Assembly (NCBI RefSeq): GCF_018129005.1
Contig: NZ_JAAEDL010000011.1
Coordinates: forward strand, 62,001-126,000
DNA: 64,000 nucleotides
Reading direction: 5' to 3'
DNA from: Neoroseomonas eburnea
Lineage (GTDB): Bacteria; Pseudomonadota; Alphaproteobacteria; Acetobacterales; Acetobacteraceae
Shown piece by piece: positions 15,291 through 23,974 of this stretch; the first letter of the stretch is position 1, and every line of letters starts with the position of its first letter. Under the pieces are notes generated by a model. The model searched no databases, had not been told where the DNA came from, and saw only the letters and a list, made by a program, of their open reading frames with translations. A program made the position numbers and the translations under genes.

Positions 15291-16205
15291 CTATCCGGCC
15301 GGCTTCGCGGCCACCTCCGCCCCGCCCCAGCTTTCCAGCAGCCGGATCAGGGCGGTGACGTCCTGCCCCTCCCCGCCATGCGCCATCGCGTGGTCGTAGA
15401 GCTGCTTCGCCGTCGTGCAGGTCAGCATGGTGGTGCCGAGCGCCTCTGCCTCGGCCAGCGCCAGGCGGACATCCTTGCGCATCAGCTCCAGCCGGAAGCC
15501 GAAGTCGAAGCTTCGTTCCAGCACCGCCTTCGGCATGAAGACCTCGGTCGAGAAGGACCGGCCGCTGCTTTTCGCCACCACCGCATGCATGACCGCCGGG
15601 TCGAGGCCGGCCTTGGCGCCCATCACCATCGCCTCGGCGGTCGCCGCCCAGACCGTCGCGGCGATCAGGTTGTTCACCAGCTTGAGCGTCTGCCCCTGCC
15701 CCACCCCGTCGCCGACATGGATGGTGTTGCGGCCGATGGTCTCCAGCAGGGAGCGCACGGTCTCGAAGGCCGCGCGGTCGCCGGAGGCCATGACGGAGAG
15801 CGTCCCGGCCTTCGCCCCCGCCGCGCCGCCGGAGACCGGTGCGTCGAGCACCGCGACGCCGTTCGCCGCCAGCCCTGCCGCCACCTCCTGCGCGACGCGG
15901 GCGCCGGTGGTGGACAGGTCGGCGTAGATCCGCATCGCCGCGCCTTCGGCCAGCCCGCCGGCGCCGAGCGCCACCTGCCGGACCACATCCGGCGTCGGCA
16001 GGCTGACGAAGACCACCGGCGCCGCATCGGCCACCGCCGACGGGGACGGCATCGCCGTGGCCCCGAGGGCGACGGCCTGCGCCACCGCCGCCGCGTTCAC
16101 GTCATGCACCAGCAGGCGATGGCCGGCGGCGAGCAGCCGCTCGACCATCGGCCCGCCCATCGCGCCCAGGCCGACGAAGCCGACCGTCAGGACATTCGCG
16201 CTCAC
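15291..16205 (-). CDS. 3-hydroxyisobutyrate-dehydrogenase-family oxidoreductase
   Basis: A 304-residue beta-hydroxyacid dehydrogenase. It has the NAD(P)-binding 'VGFVGLGAMGGPMVERLLAAGH' (in two parts, residues 6-27), the 'DAPVSGGAAGAKAGTLSVM' substrate loop and the catalytic Lys in 'LKLVNNLIAA'. Members reduce or oxidise 3-hydroxyisobutyrate, tartronate semialdehyde or glyoxylate; which one cannot be told. The GTG start overlaps the stop of the upstream binding-protein gene (GTGA), so the two are coupled, hinting that the imported compound feeds this enzyme. Confidence 0.92.
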   Translation of the reverse strand: MSANVLTVGFVGLGAMGGPMVERLLAAGHRLLVHDVNAAAVAQAVALGATAMPSPSAVADAAPVVFVSLPTPDVVRQVALGAGGLAEGAAMRIYADLSTTGARVAQEVAAGLAANGVAVLDAPVSGGAAGAKAGTLSVMASGDRAAFETVRSLLETIGRNTIHVGDGVGQGQTLKLVNNLIAATVWAATAEAMVMGAKAGLDPAVMHAVVAKSSGRSFSTEVFMPKAVLERSFDFGFRLELMRKDVRLALAEAEALGTTMLTCTTAKQLYDHAMAHGGEGQDVTALIRLLESWGGAEVAAKPAG

Positions 16206-17419
16206 GGGCTCACCAGCGGGCAGCCGCCCTCGGCGAGCGGGCGGAAGGCCTGCTCCGCCGGGATGGTGGCGATCACCCGGTAGAGGTCCCACTCGCCGCG
16301 CGAGTCCTCCGGGCTCTTTGCCTCGACCAGATACATGTCGTGCACGTGGCGACCATCCTCCCGCACGCGGCCGTTGCGGGCGAAGACGTCGTTCACCGGC
16401 AGCTCGCGCATCTTGCGCGCGACCGTAGGGCCGTCATCGGTGCCGGCGGCTTCGATCGCGCGCAGGTAATGCCGCACCGCGGAATAGACGCCGGCCTGGT
16501 ACTGCGTCGGCATCGCGCCGCGATGGCGTTCGGCGAAGCGGCGGGCGAAGGCGCGGGTGTCGTCGCTCTGGTCCCAGTACCAGGCCTCGGTCGCCACCAC
16601 GCCCTGCGCCGTCGCGAGGCCGAGGGCGCGGATGTCGGTGATGTTGACGAACATGCCGACGAGGCGCTGGCCGCGCCGCGTCAGCCCGAACTCGCCGGCC
16701 TGCTTGATGGCGTTGATGGTGTCCGTGCCGGCGTTGGACAACGCCACCACCTGCGCGCGGGACGCCTGCGCCTGCAGCAGGAAGGATGAGAAGTCCGGCG
16801 CGTTGAGCGGATGCCGCACCCGCCCGGCCACCGTGCCGTTCGCCGCGCGCACCGCCGCCTCCGAGGCACGCTCGAGCGCGTAGCCGCCCTCGTAGTCCAC
16901 GGTGAGGAAGAACCAGGACCGCCCGCCCTGCTCCATCACCGCCCGCGTGGTGCCGGAGGAGAGCGCGTAGCTGTCCGACACCCAGTGGAAGCCGACGGGG
17001 GAGCACTGCCGCCCGGTCAGTTCGGTCGAGGCGGCAGAGGTGTTGATGATGACGCGGTTGCGTTCCCGCCCGATCTGCTGCACCGCCAGCGCGACGGCCG
17101 AGTTCGGCATGTCGATGATCATGTCCACGCGTTCGGTGTCGATCCAGCGCCTTGCCGTCGCACCGCCCACATCGGGCTTGTTCTGGTGGTCGGCGAAGAT
17201 CACCTCGACCGTCCGGCCGAGCGCGCGGCCGCCATGGTCCTCCACCGCCATGCGCGCGGCGACGACCGAGCCCGGCCCGGCGAAATCGGCATAGGGCCCG
17301 GTCATGTCGGTCAGCACGCCGACGCGGACGATGTCGTCCGAGACCTGCTGGGCGGATGCCGCCGCGGGCACGAGGCCGAGCGCGACGAACAGCGCGAAGG
17401 CGCTGGAACGGATGGACAT
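16202..17419 (-). CDS. LivK-type ABC transporter substrate-binding protein
   Basis: A 405-residue periplasmic binding protein of the branched-chain-amino-acid class. Signal peptide MSIRSSAFALFVALGLVPAA (cleavage near ASA-QQ), then 'VRVGVLTDMTGPYADFAGPG' split over two strands, 'VSDSYALSSGTTRAV' and 'FFLTVDYEGGYALE'. The start has a strong GGAGGA site. No LivHMGF genes are adjacent; instead it overlaps a hydroxyacid dehydrogenase gene. Its ligand is unknown and may be an aromatic or carboxylic acid rather than an amino acid. Confidence 0.92.
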   Translation of the reverse strand: MSIRSSAFALFVALGLVPAAASAQQVSDDIVRVGVLTDMTGPYADFAGPGSVVAARMAVEDHGGRALGRTVEVIFADHQNKPDVGGATARRWIDTERVDMIIDMPNSAVALAVQQIGRERNRVIINTSAASTELTGRQCSPVGFHWVSDSYALSSGTTRAVMEQGGRSWFFLTVDYEGGYALERASEAAVRAANGTVAGRVRHPLNAPDFSSFLLQAQASRAQVVALSNAGTDTINAIKQAGEFGLTRRGQRLVGMFVNITDIRALGLATAQGVVATEAWYWDQSDDTRAFARRFAERHRGAMPTQYQAGVYSAVRHYLRAIEAAGTDDGPTVARKMRELPVNDVFARNGRVREDGRHVHDMYLVEAKSPEDSRGEWDLYRVIATIPAEQAFRPLAEGGCPLVSP

Positions 17420-17527
17420 GCTGCTTCCTCCAGACCGTGGCGCGCCGTGCGTGCGGCATCGCCTTGTGGACGGAGGAACGGTCCCAGAGCGGTCCCGCGC
17501 GGTCAATCCCGCGCGGGGCCGGCCTGC

Positions 17528-18496
17528 CTACTCCACGCGGATGCCGGCCTCGCGCGCGATCTCGGCATTCTCGGCGATCTCGCTGCGGATGCGCCGGTCG
17601 AAGGCTTCCGGGCCTTCGGCCAGGATGATGCCGCCGACATCGACGATGCGCCGCGCAATGGCCGGGTCGCGCAGCAGGCCGAGCACGTCGTTGGCGACGC
17701 GGTCGACGATCGGCCGCGGCAACCCCTTGGGGCCGATGAAGCCATACCACGGGCTGGTGTCCGGGATGCCCATGCCGAGTTCATCGAGCGTCGGCACGCC
17801 ATGCAGCACCTCGACACGACGCGGGCCGCCGATCGCGAGCGGGCGCAGCCCGCCATCGCGCGCCAGCCCGATCGCGCCGGACAGCGTGCTGAAGGTTGCC
17901 GGCACGCGCCCAGCGACCACCTCCTGCAAGGCCGGGGCCGCGCCGCGGAAGGCGACATGCGTCACCTCGATGCCGACCTTGCGGCGGAACATCTCCAGCG
18001 CGAAATGCCCGGAGGACCCGTTGCCCGAGGACGCGAAGGCGAGCCCGCCCGGTTCCCGCTTCGCCGCCGCCACCAGGTCCTGTGCGGTTCGATAGGGCGA
18101 GTTGCGCCCGACGAAGAGCACCGTCGGCGACGCATAGAGGTTCACGATCGGCGTGAAGTCGGCGAGCGTGTCGTAGGGCAGCCGCGCATAGACCGCGGCA
18201 TTGCTCGCATGCGTGCTGGCAGCGAGGAACAGCGTGTAGCCATCGGCGGGGGACCGGGCGACAGCTTCGGTGGCGATGATCTGGCTCGCGCCCGCGCGAT
18301 TCTCGATGACGATGGGCTGGCCCCACAGGCGCGACAGCGGATCCTGCAACAGGCGGCCGCCAAAGTCGGTGGGGCCGCCGGCGGGATAGCCGATGATGAG
18401 GCGCACGGGCTTTTCGGGCCAGGTGCCCTGGGCGCGTGCGGTGCCCGCCACCGCCACGCCCGCCGCCGCGAGCGCGAAGCTCCGCCGTGTGATCAT
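17528..18496 (-). CDS. Bug/TctC family tripartite tricarboxylate transporter receptor
   Basis: A 322-residue extracytoplasmic binding protein. It has a Tat-like signal (MITRRSFALAAAGVAVAG, RRSFA motif) and the family motifs 'WPEKPVRLIIGYPAGGPTD', 'ENRAGASQIIATEAVA', 'SSGNGSSGHFALEMF' and 'HVAFRGAAPALQEVVAG'. Such proteins bind carboxylates and hand them to TctAB, but no tctA or tctB is nearby. Large numbers of orphan Bug proteins are typical of Bordetella and of Roseomonas-like bacteria. Confidence 0.93.
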   Translation of the reverse strand: MITRRSFALAAAGVAVAGTARAQGTWPEKPVRLIIGYPAGGPTDFGGRLLQDPLSRLWGQPIVIENRAGASQIIATEAVARSPADGYTLFLAASTHASNAAVYARLPYDTLADFTPIVNLYASPTVLFVGRNSPYRTAQDLVAAAKREPGGLAFASSGNGSSGHFALEMFRRKVGIEVTHVAFRGAAPALQEVVAGRVPATFSTLSGAIGLARDGGLRPLAIGGPRRVEVLHGVPTLDELGMGIPDTSPWYGFIGPKGLPRPIVDRVANDVLGLLRDPAIARRIVDVGGIILAEGPEAFDRRIRSEIAENAEIAREAGIRVE

Positions 18497-18572
18497 GCTT
18501 TTCCTCCCCTTGCTGCGGCTCGACCGGCCGCGCGCGAGCGAAGGCTAGCGGGAGTCGGCGATGGACGTCGAT

Positions 18573-18627
18573 GGGGAGGGCCCTGCCCTTCCCGGCCCCC
18601 ACTCACCAAGGGCCGACAGACCTTTGG
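18573..18627 (-). repeat. Double-hairpin module (leftward), first half of an inverted pair
   Basis: Hairpin 2 spans 18573-18593 (GGGGAGGGC with GCCCTTCCC, one G-T pair). Hairpin 1 spans 18606-18627 (CCAAGGGCC with GACCTTTGG, imperfect). Together with 18745-18798 it forms an inverted pair around about 117 bp. The 325-bp gap 18497-18821 contains nothing else I can support. Confidence 0.75.
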
Positions 18628-18744
18628 GAACCATCATTTGGCGCCGTGCGCCGCCGTCAGGAGCAATGCCCGGAGCGGCACTTGCGCACGGCGCGCGCTG
18701 CGTCGATCCGACAAGCCGCGGTGCCCGGTGCCAAGTACCGGCTT

Positions 18745-18798
18745 CCAAAGGCCTTTCGGCCTTTGGTGGGGTGGTCCGGAGGGGCAAGGCCCCTCCGG
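18745..18798 (+). repeat. Double-hairpin module (rightward), second half of an inverted pair
   Basis: Hairpin 1 is CCAAAGGCC/GGCCTTTGG with a TTTC loop, identical to the copy at 695. Hairpin 2 is CCGGAGGGGC/GCCCCTCCGG (loop AAG). It ends 24 bp beyond the nrdA stop and may serve as its terminator. Confidence 0.85.
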
Positions 18799-18821
18799 CC
18801 TTCACCCCCTTCCGGCACGCC

Positions 18822-20690
18822 TCACTGGCAGGCCAGGCATTCCTCGTAGTTGTTGGAATTCGCCGCGGGCGGCGCCGCGGCGGCCAGCGGCAGCACCGCC
18901 TCCGGCCCGCTCGGCACGTGCGCCGCCATGATGTCGCCCTGTCCGACCACCTTCTCGCTGATCGTGTCGGCGCGCTGGATCGACAGCGAACGGCAGTAGT
19001 AGAGCGACTTCACGCCCTTCTTCCACGCGCTCATGTGGATCTGGTGCAGGTCGCGCTTGTGCACGTTCGCGGGCAGGAACACGTTGACCGACTGCGACTG
19101 GCAGATGAAGGGCGTGCGGTCCGCCGCGTGCTCGATCACCCAGCGCTGATCGAGTTCGAAGGCGGTCTTGAACACCGCCTTCTCCTGCTCGGTCAGGAAG
19201 TCGAGGTGCTGTACCGAGCCCTTGGTCACGGTGACCGAGGTCCAGGTCTCCTCATCGTCGCGCCCGTGCTTCGCCAGCACCTTCTGCAGGTACGGGTTGC
19301 GCACGATGAACGACCCCGACAGCGTCTTGTGGTTGTAGACGTTCGCCGCGATCGGCTCGATGCCGGGCGAGGCGCCGCCGCAGATGATCGAGATCGACGC
19401 CGTCGGCGCGATGGCGATCTTGTGGGAGAAGCGCTCCATGATGCCGTATTCGGCGGCATCGGGGCACGGCCCCCGCTCCTCGGCCAGCAGGCGCGAAGCC
19501 GCATCCGCCTGCTCGCGGACGTGCTTGAACATCTTCTTGTTCCACACCTTCGCGACGACGGACTCGAAGGGCACGTTCATCTTCTGCAGGAAGGAGTGGA
19601 AGCCCATCACGCCGAGCCCGACGGAACGCTCCCGCATCGCGCTGTACTTCGCCCGCGCCATCGAATCGGGCGCGGTGTCGATGAAGGACTGCAGCACGTT
19701 GTCGAGGAAGCGCATCACGTCGGTGATGAAGAGCGGATTGTCCTTCCACTCGAACCAGGTCTCGCAGTTGAGCGAGGACAGGCAGCACACCGCCGTCCGC
19801 TCCATGCCGTGCTGGTCGATGCCGGTCGGCAGCGTGATCTCGGAGCAGAGGTTGGAGGTCTTCACCTCCAGCCCCGCGAGTTTGTGGTGCGCCGGCTGCG
19901 CGCGGTGCACGTGGTCGGAGAAGATCAGGTACGGCTCGCCGGTCTCGATCCGCGCCGTGAGGATGCGGATCCACAGGCTGCGCGCCGAGACCTTCTTCAC
20001 CAGCGCCCCGTCCTTGGGGGAGACCAGCGCCCAGTCCTCGTCGGCCTCGACCGCGCGCATGAAGGCATCCGGGATCAGGATGCCGTGGTGCAGGTTGAGC
20101 GCCTTGCGGTTCGGGTCGCCGCCGGTCGGGCGGCGCATTTCGAGGAATTCCTCGATCTCCGGATGGTGCACCGGCAGGTAGCACGCGGCCGAGCCGCGCC
20201 GCAGCGAGCCCTGGGAGATCGCCAGCGTCAGGCTGTCCATCACCCGGATGAAGGGAATGACGCCGGAAGTCTTGCCGTTCCTGCCGACCTTCTCGCCGAT
20301 GCCGCGCAGGTTGCCCCAGTAGGATCCGATGCCGCCGCCCTTGGCCGCCAGCCAGACATTCTCGTTCCACAGGCCGACGATGCCGTCGAGGCTGTCGGAG
20401 GCCTCGTTCAGGAAGCAGGAGATCGGCAGGCCGCGCGTCGTGCCGCCGTTGGACAGCACCGGGGTTGCCGGCATGAACCAGAGCCGGGAAATGTAATCGT
20501 AGATTCTCTGGGCGTGGGTCGCATCGTCACCGTAGGCCGATGCCACCCGGGCGAAGAGGTCCTGATACGATTCGCCCGGCAGCAGGTAGCGGTCGTCGAG
20601 CGTCGCCTTGCCGAAATCGGTCAGCAACGCGTCGCGCGAACGGTCGATGCGGACCTGGCCATGGCCCTCAAGCTGCACTGCGTCGAACAC
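18822..20690 (-). CDS. nrdA: Class Ia ribonucleoside-diphosphate reductase, alpha subunit
   Basis: The 622-residue catalytic subunit. The radical-site triad is Asn280-x-Cys282-x-Glu284 ('TSNLCSEITLP'). Redox Cys92 ('LPISCFLN') pairs with one of the Cys in 'VCCLSS' (302/303). The C-terminal shuttle pair is 'CLACQ' (Cys618, Cys621), and the radical-transfer 'LYYC' tyrosines are present. It is shorter than E. coli NrdA (761) and no N-terminal ATP-cone is evident, so dATP activity regulation may be absent. The GTG start is forced by an in-frame stop just upstream and has a G-rich ribosome site. Tandem NrdR-like boxes lie upstream. Confidence 0.96.
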   Translation of the reverse strand: MFDAVQLEGHGQVRIDRSRDALLTDFGKATLDDRYLLPGESYQDLFARVASAYGDDATHAQRIYDYISRLWFMPATPVLSNGGTTRGLPISCFLNEASDSLDGIVGLWNENVWLAAKGGGIGSYWGNLRGIGEKVGRNGKTSGVIPFIRVMDSLTLAISQGSLRRGSAACYLPVHHPEIEEFLEMRRPTGGDPNRKALNLHHGILIPDAFMRAVEADEDWALVSPKDGALVKKVSARSLWIRILTARIETGEPYLIFSDHVHRAQPAHHKLAGLEVKTSNLCSEITLPTGIDQHGMERTAVCCLSSLNCETWFEWKDNPLFITDVMRFLDNVLQSFIDTAPDSMARAKYSAMRERSVGLGVMGFHSFLQKMNVPFESVVAKVWNKKMFKHVREQADAASRLLAEERGPCPDAAEYGIMERFSHKIAIAPTASISIICGGASPGIEPIAANVYNHKTLSGSFIVRNPYLQKVLAKHGRDDEETWTSVTVTKGSVQHLDFLTEQEKAVFKTAFELDQRWVIEHAADRTPFICQSQSVNVFLPANVHKRDLHQIHMSAWKKGVKSLYYCRSLSIQRADTISEKVVGQGDIMAAHVPSGPEAVLPLAAAAPPAANSNNYEECLACQ

Positions 20691-20752
20691 CGATCTACCC
20701 CCCGAACCAACTCATCCCCTGGGCATGCATCCTGCCGCCGCATGGGGTCCGG

Positions 20753-20800
20753 CCACAAGATGTAGTCTTGCCACAGTCACGCAACCACCACATGGGGTGG
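20753..20800 (-). promoter_or_regulatory. Tandem NrdR-like boxes upstream of nrdA
   Basis: CCACAAGATGTAGTCT (20753-20768) and CCACCACATGGGGTGG (20785-20800) start exactly 32 bp apart, the same geometry as the pair in front of nrdB. They lie 63-110 bp upstream of the nrdA GTG. The nrdA-proximal box (20753) is very close to the NrdR consensus. Because the region is divergent, the boxes could also influence the plus-strand cluster at 20958. Confidence 0.7.
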
Positions 20801-20957
20801 GGCAGAGAGGGCTTGCCAATCCGCCCCAGCCTGTTACAGACGATTTCTCGTTCCCGTTTCGTTCATGATTCCGCGGCGCCATCCCCCTGGCAAGCCAAGA
20901 CTTTTCCACAGGCGGAATCCGCCCCACTCTGCGCCTCATCCGGCTAGCAGGACCGCC

Positions 20958-21143
20958 ATGACCCGCCTTCGTCGCCGCCTCATGATCGCCGCCGGCCTCG
21001 CGATGCCCTTCGCCCGCCCCACGCTCGCCCAGGGCACCCCGGCGATGCGCGGGCGTGCGCCCAGCCGCTTCGCGCCGCACGTGCGGGAGGAGATCGACCT
21101 CAGGGAACCGGCAGTCCGCGCCCTCGGCATCCGGGCGGAATAG
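20958..21143 (+). CDS. Small secreted protein at the head of the ATP-grasp cluster
   Basis: A 61-residue protein: a basic N-region (MTRLRRRL), a hydrophobic core and a cleavage site near 'TLAQG', leaving about 35 mature residues with 'RFAPHVREEIDLREPAVRALGIRAE' at the end (residues 37-61). Not recognised. An AGGA site lies 4-7 nt upstream of the ATG. It ends 11 bp before the first ATP-grasp gene, so it is probably the first gene of that operon. Confidence 0.6.
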   Translation: MTRLRRRLMIAAGLAMPFARPTLAQGTPAMRGRAPSRFAPHVREEIDLREPAVRALGIRAE

Positions 21144-21154
21144 GCGCGCTGCCC

Positions 21155-22318
21155 GTGCCGGCCATCGAGCGCCGCGTCCTGGTGCGCGACGATGCCTTCC
21201 CGCGGCGCGCCGAGGCGCTGGGCTTCACCTTCCACTCGCCCGACGAGCGCGAATACTGGGCGCGCGACGCCTGCTACGTCCTCACGCCCGAGGCCATCGA
21301 GGCGCTGCAGGCGGCGGCACGGGAACTCCTGCCGATGATCGAGGCCGCGGTCGAATCCGTGGTCCGCCGCGGCGACTACCGTGCCTTCGGCTTCACCCCG
21401 CGCCTCGTCGCCCTGGTCGAGGCGTCCTACCGCGCCGCCGAACCCTCCCTCTATGGCCGCTTCGATTTCCGCCTGTCGCCGGACGGCGGGGTCAAGCTGT
21501 TCGAATTCAATGCCGAGACGCCGGCGGCGCTGCTCGAGGCCGCCGTCGTCCAGCTCGCCTGGTTCGAGGAGACGCCCGCCGGCCCGGCCACGCGGCCCGG
21601 CGATGACCAGTGGAATGCGATCGACGACGCGCTGGTCGCGCGCTGGCCGGCGATGGGCCTGCCCCGCCGGATCCACTTCGCCGCCGAGCGCGACCGCGGG
21701 GACGAGATCGCGCAGGTCGCCTACCTGATGGCGACCGCCGGCGCCGCCGGCCACGAAACCGCCTTCCTGCCGGTCGACGACATCTCCTGGCAGCAGGAGA
21801 CCGGCTTCGTCGAGCCCTCGGGCCGGCCGATCGAAGCCTGTTTCAAGCTCTACCCCTGGGACTGGCTGGATGCCGAGGAGGGCGGGCGGCTGCTGCCGCT
21901 CGGCCGCACCCGCTGGATCGAGCCGGCACGCCGCATGCTGCACGCCAACAAGGCGATCCTCGCCGAGCTGTGGTCGATGTTCCCGGGGCATCCGCTGCTG
22001 CTGCCCGCCTCGCTCGACCGCGCGGCGATCGACGGTCCGGCGATCGGCAAGCCGGCGCTCGGGCTGGAAGGTCACGGCATGCGCGTGGAGGGCGTCGCCG
22101 AGGATGCCTCCACCGACATCGCCGAGGGTTTGCCTCCATCCCCTACGATCTGGCAACAATGGGCGCCATTGCCGGGCCACGCGACACCGTCGGGCGTCGC
22201 CTATCCGGTCATGGGCGTGTGGGTGGTCGGCGACGATCCCTGCGGCCTCGGTATCCGGGAGGGCGACGAGCTCGTGACGACGCTGGAAGACCGCTTCGTG
22301 CCGCATGTGGTGCTGTAG
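21155..22318 (+). CDS. Glutathionylspermidine-synthetase-like ATP-grasp protein, canonical paralogue (YgiC/YjfC type)
   Basis: A 387-residue protein of the GspS-C-terminal/YgiC/YjfC family, stand-alone ATP-grasp ligases thought to form amide bonds between a carboxylate and an amine. The Mg/ATP and substrate residues are intact: Arg102 and Asp104 ('YGRFDFRLSPDGG') and Glu117 and Asn119 ('LFEFNAETPAALLEAA'). The late motifs 'ANKAILAELWSMFPGHP', 'IGKPALGLEG', 'WQQWAPLP' and 'RFVPHVVL' are also family-typical. It lacks the amidase half of bifunctional GspS. GTG start at 21155. Substrate unknown. Confidence 0.9.
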   Translation: MPAIERRVLVRDDAFPRRAEALGFTFHSPDEREYWARDACYVLTPEAIEALQAAARELLPMIEAAVESVVRRGDYRAFGFTPRLVALVEASYRAAEPSLYGRFDFRLSPDGGVKLFEFNAETPAALLEAAVVQLAWFEETPAGPATRPGDDQWNAIDDALVARWPAMGLPRRIHFAAERDRGDEIAQVAYLMATAGAAGHETAFLPVDDISWQQETGFVEPSGRPIEACFKLYPWDWLDAEEGGRLLPLGRTRWIEPARRMLHANKAILAELWSMFPGHPLLLPASLDRAAIDGPAIGKPALGLEGHGMRVEGVAEDASTDIAEGLPPSPTIWQQWAPLPGHATPSGVAYPVMGVWVVGDDPCGLGIREGDELVTTLEDRFVPHVVL

Positions 22319-22327
22319 GGCGCAGGC

Positions 22328-23512
22328 GTGACCACCCCACCCTTCCGACGCATCCCGGTGGAGACGCCTGGCCCTTTCCGCGAGCGCCTCCGCAGCCTGG
22401 GCCTCGACGTGCCGGCGCCGGACGGCCTGCCCTATTGGGAGACCGAGGCCGCCTACCTGATCACCGCGCGCAGCGCCGATGCGCTGCTCACGGCCGCCGA
22501 GGGCATACATGCCCGCTGCCTCCAGGCGGTCGATGCCCTGGTGAAGAGCGGCGACTACGGCCATTTCGGCATCAACGCCCCGGCGATGCGCTCCGCCATC
22601 GCGCGGTCCTGGCGGGCGCAGGATTCGCCGCTCTACGGACGCATGGACTTCTCCTTCGCGCCCGACGGCACGCCGATGCTGCTGGACTACGAGGCGGATT
22701 CGCCCTTCGGCCTCGCCGAGGCGTCCTTCGTGCAGTGGGAATGGTTCGAGGCCTGGCAGGCGGCCTCGGGCCAATCCTCCGATTCCCAGGAGAACCTCAT
22801 CTACGAGGATCTCGGCGAGCATTTCCGCAGGCTCGCCCTGCGCGGCCCCGCCGCGGTCGCCTGCGGCGGGGAGGTCGCGGTCAACGGCGGCCCGGCCGAC
22901 ACCACCGAACGCTTCGACGCCGAATTCCTCGCCGAGATCGCGCAGGAACAGGGCAGCCGCCTGCGCATCTGCGCCATCGGCGCGGTCGGCTGGGACATCG
23001 ATGCGCGGCGCTTCGCCGACGACCGCGACGAGTTGCTCGACACGCTGATCAAGATCTACCCCTGGGCCTGGATGGAGGAGGAGGCCAATGCGGAGGTGCT
23101 GCCGCAGAGCCGCACCCGCATCCTGCCCGGGGCCTGGACGCGGCTGCTCGCCGACAAGACGATGATGGCGCTGCTCTGGCACATGTTCCCCGGCACGCCG
23201 AACCTGCTGCCGACCTTCCTCGACCGCCCGGCCGAGGGGGCGATGGTCGCCAAGCCGCGCCGGGGCTGGGATGGCGAGCATGTCTACCTGCCCGGCCAGC
23301 CGATCGGCGAGGTGCCGGAGAACGAGGTCGGGCCCCTGCTGTACCAGGCGCATTGCCCGCTGCCGGTCTTCGCCTCGCCGCGCGGGGAGGTGCACGCCGC
23401 CGTCTCCGTCTGGATGGTCGGCGGCGAGGCCGCCGGCCTGTCCTTCCGCGAATCGCTCGGGCCCGTCACCGGGGTCTCGGCGCGCTTCGTTCCGCACATC
23501 CTGCGCGACTGA
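22328..23512 (+). CDS. Second GspS-like ATP-grasp protein, with altered metal-site residues
   Basis: A 394-residue paralogue of the preceding gene with the same order of motifs: 'YGRMDFSFAPDG' (Arg105, Asp107), 'DKTMMALLWHMFPGTPNLLP', 'VAKPRRGWDGEHV', 'LYQAHCPLP' and 'RFVPHILRD'. The canonical Glu-x-Asn of the metal site is replaced by Asp120-Tyr-Glu122 ('LLDYEADSPFGL'). It may be a partner or pseudoenzyme of the first copy, or use a different metal geometry. GTG start, 9 bp after the first paralogue; clearly co-transcribed. Confidence 0.88.
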   Translation: MTTPPFRRIPVETPGPFRERLRSLGLDVPAPDGLPYWETEAAYLITARSADALLTAAEGIHARCLQAVDALVKSGDYGHFGINAPAMRSAIARSWRAQDSPLYGRMDFSFAPDGTPMLLDYEADSPFGLAEASFVQWEWFEAWQAASGQSSDSQENLIYEDLGEHFRRLALRGPAAVACGGEVAVNGGPADTTERFDAEFLAEIAQEQGSRLRICAIGAVGWDIDARRFADDRDELLDTLIKIYPWAWMEEEANAEVLPQSRTRILPGAWTRLLADKTMMALLWHMFPGTPNLLPTFLDRPAEGAMVAKPRRGWDGEHVYLPGQPIGEVPENEVGPLLYQAHCPLPVFASPRGEVHAAVSVWMVGGEAAGLSFRESLGPVTGVSARFVPHILRD

Positions 23513-23539
23513 CCGCGCGAGCATCCGGGGAAACGCCGC

Positions 23540-23965
23540 ATGACCACCGCCGATGTCCTCGCCATCTTCCCCTCGACCTTCCTGAGTTTCCTCGTCGCCT
23601 TCGCGCTCGGTGCGGTGTTCTGGATCGCCGGGCTGGTCGTGGTCTCCCTGATCACGCCGCATTCGGAACTGACGCTGCTGCGCGCCGGCAACCTGCCCAC
23701 GGCGATCGTGTTCGGCGGCAAGGCGATCGGCATGGTGCTGCCGATCGCCGCGGTGGCACGCTCGGCGGCGGGGCCGCTCGACCAGATCATCTGGTGCGTC
23801 GTCGCGGTGGCGGTCCAGCTCGGCGCGCATCTGCTGCTCTCCACCCTGCTCACCGGGCGGCTGCGGGAGGAGATCGAGGCCGACAAGGTCGGCGGCGCCG
23901 CCGTCTTCATCGCCTTCATGCAGATCGGCGCGGGCATCCTGAACAATGCCTGCATGTCGGGCTGA
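23540..23965 (+). CDS. DUF350 membrane protein (YjfL-like)
   Basis: A 141-residue integral membrane protein with four predicted helices, with family sequences 'LITPHSELTLLRAGNLPTAIVFGGKAIGMVLPIAAV' (residues 37-72) and 'GGAAVFIAFMQIGAGILNNACM' near the end. DUF350 proteins are encoded beside GspS-like ATP-grasp and DUF1190 genes in many bacteria, for example E. coli yjfL-yjfM-yjfC. Function unknown. It sits 27 bp downstream of the second ATP-grasp gene. Confidence 0.88.
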   Translation: MTTADVLAIFPSTFLSFLVAFALGAVFWIAGLVVVSLITPHSELTLLRAGNLPTAIVFGGKAIGMVLPIAAVARSAAGPLDQIIWCVVAVAVQLGAHLLLSTLLTGRLREEIEADKVGGAAVFIAFMQIGAGILNNACMSG

Positions 23966-23974
23966 GGCCGGCTG

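Noticed and set aside
20753-20800. NrdR-like boxes as shared control of the plus-strand ATP-grasp cluster
   Set aside because: The boxes lie about 160-200 bp from the first gene of that cluster and no promoter on the plus strand was identified near them; assignment to nrdA is simpler.
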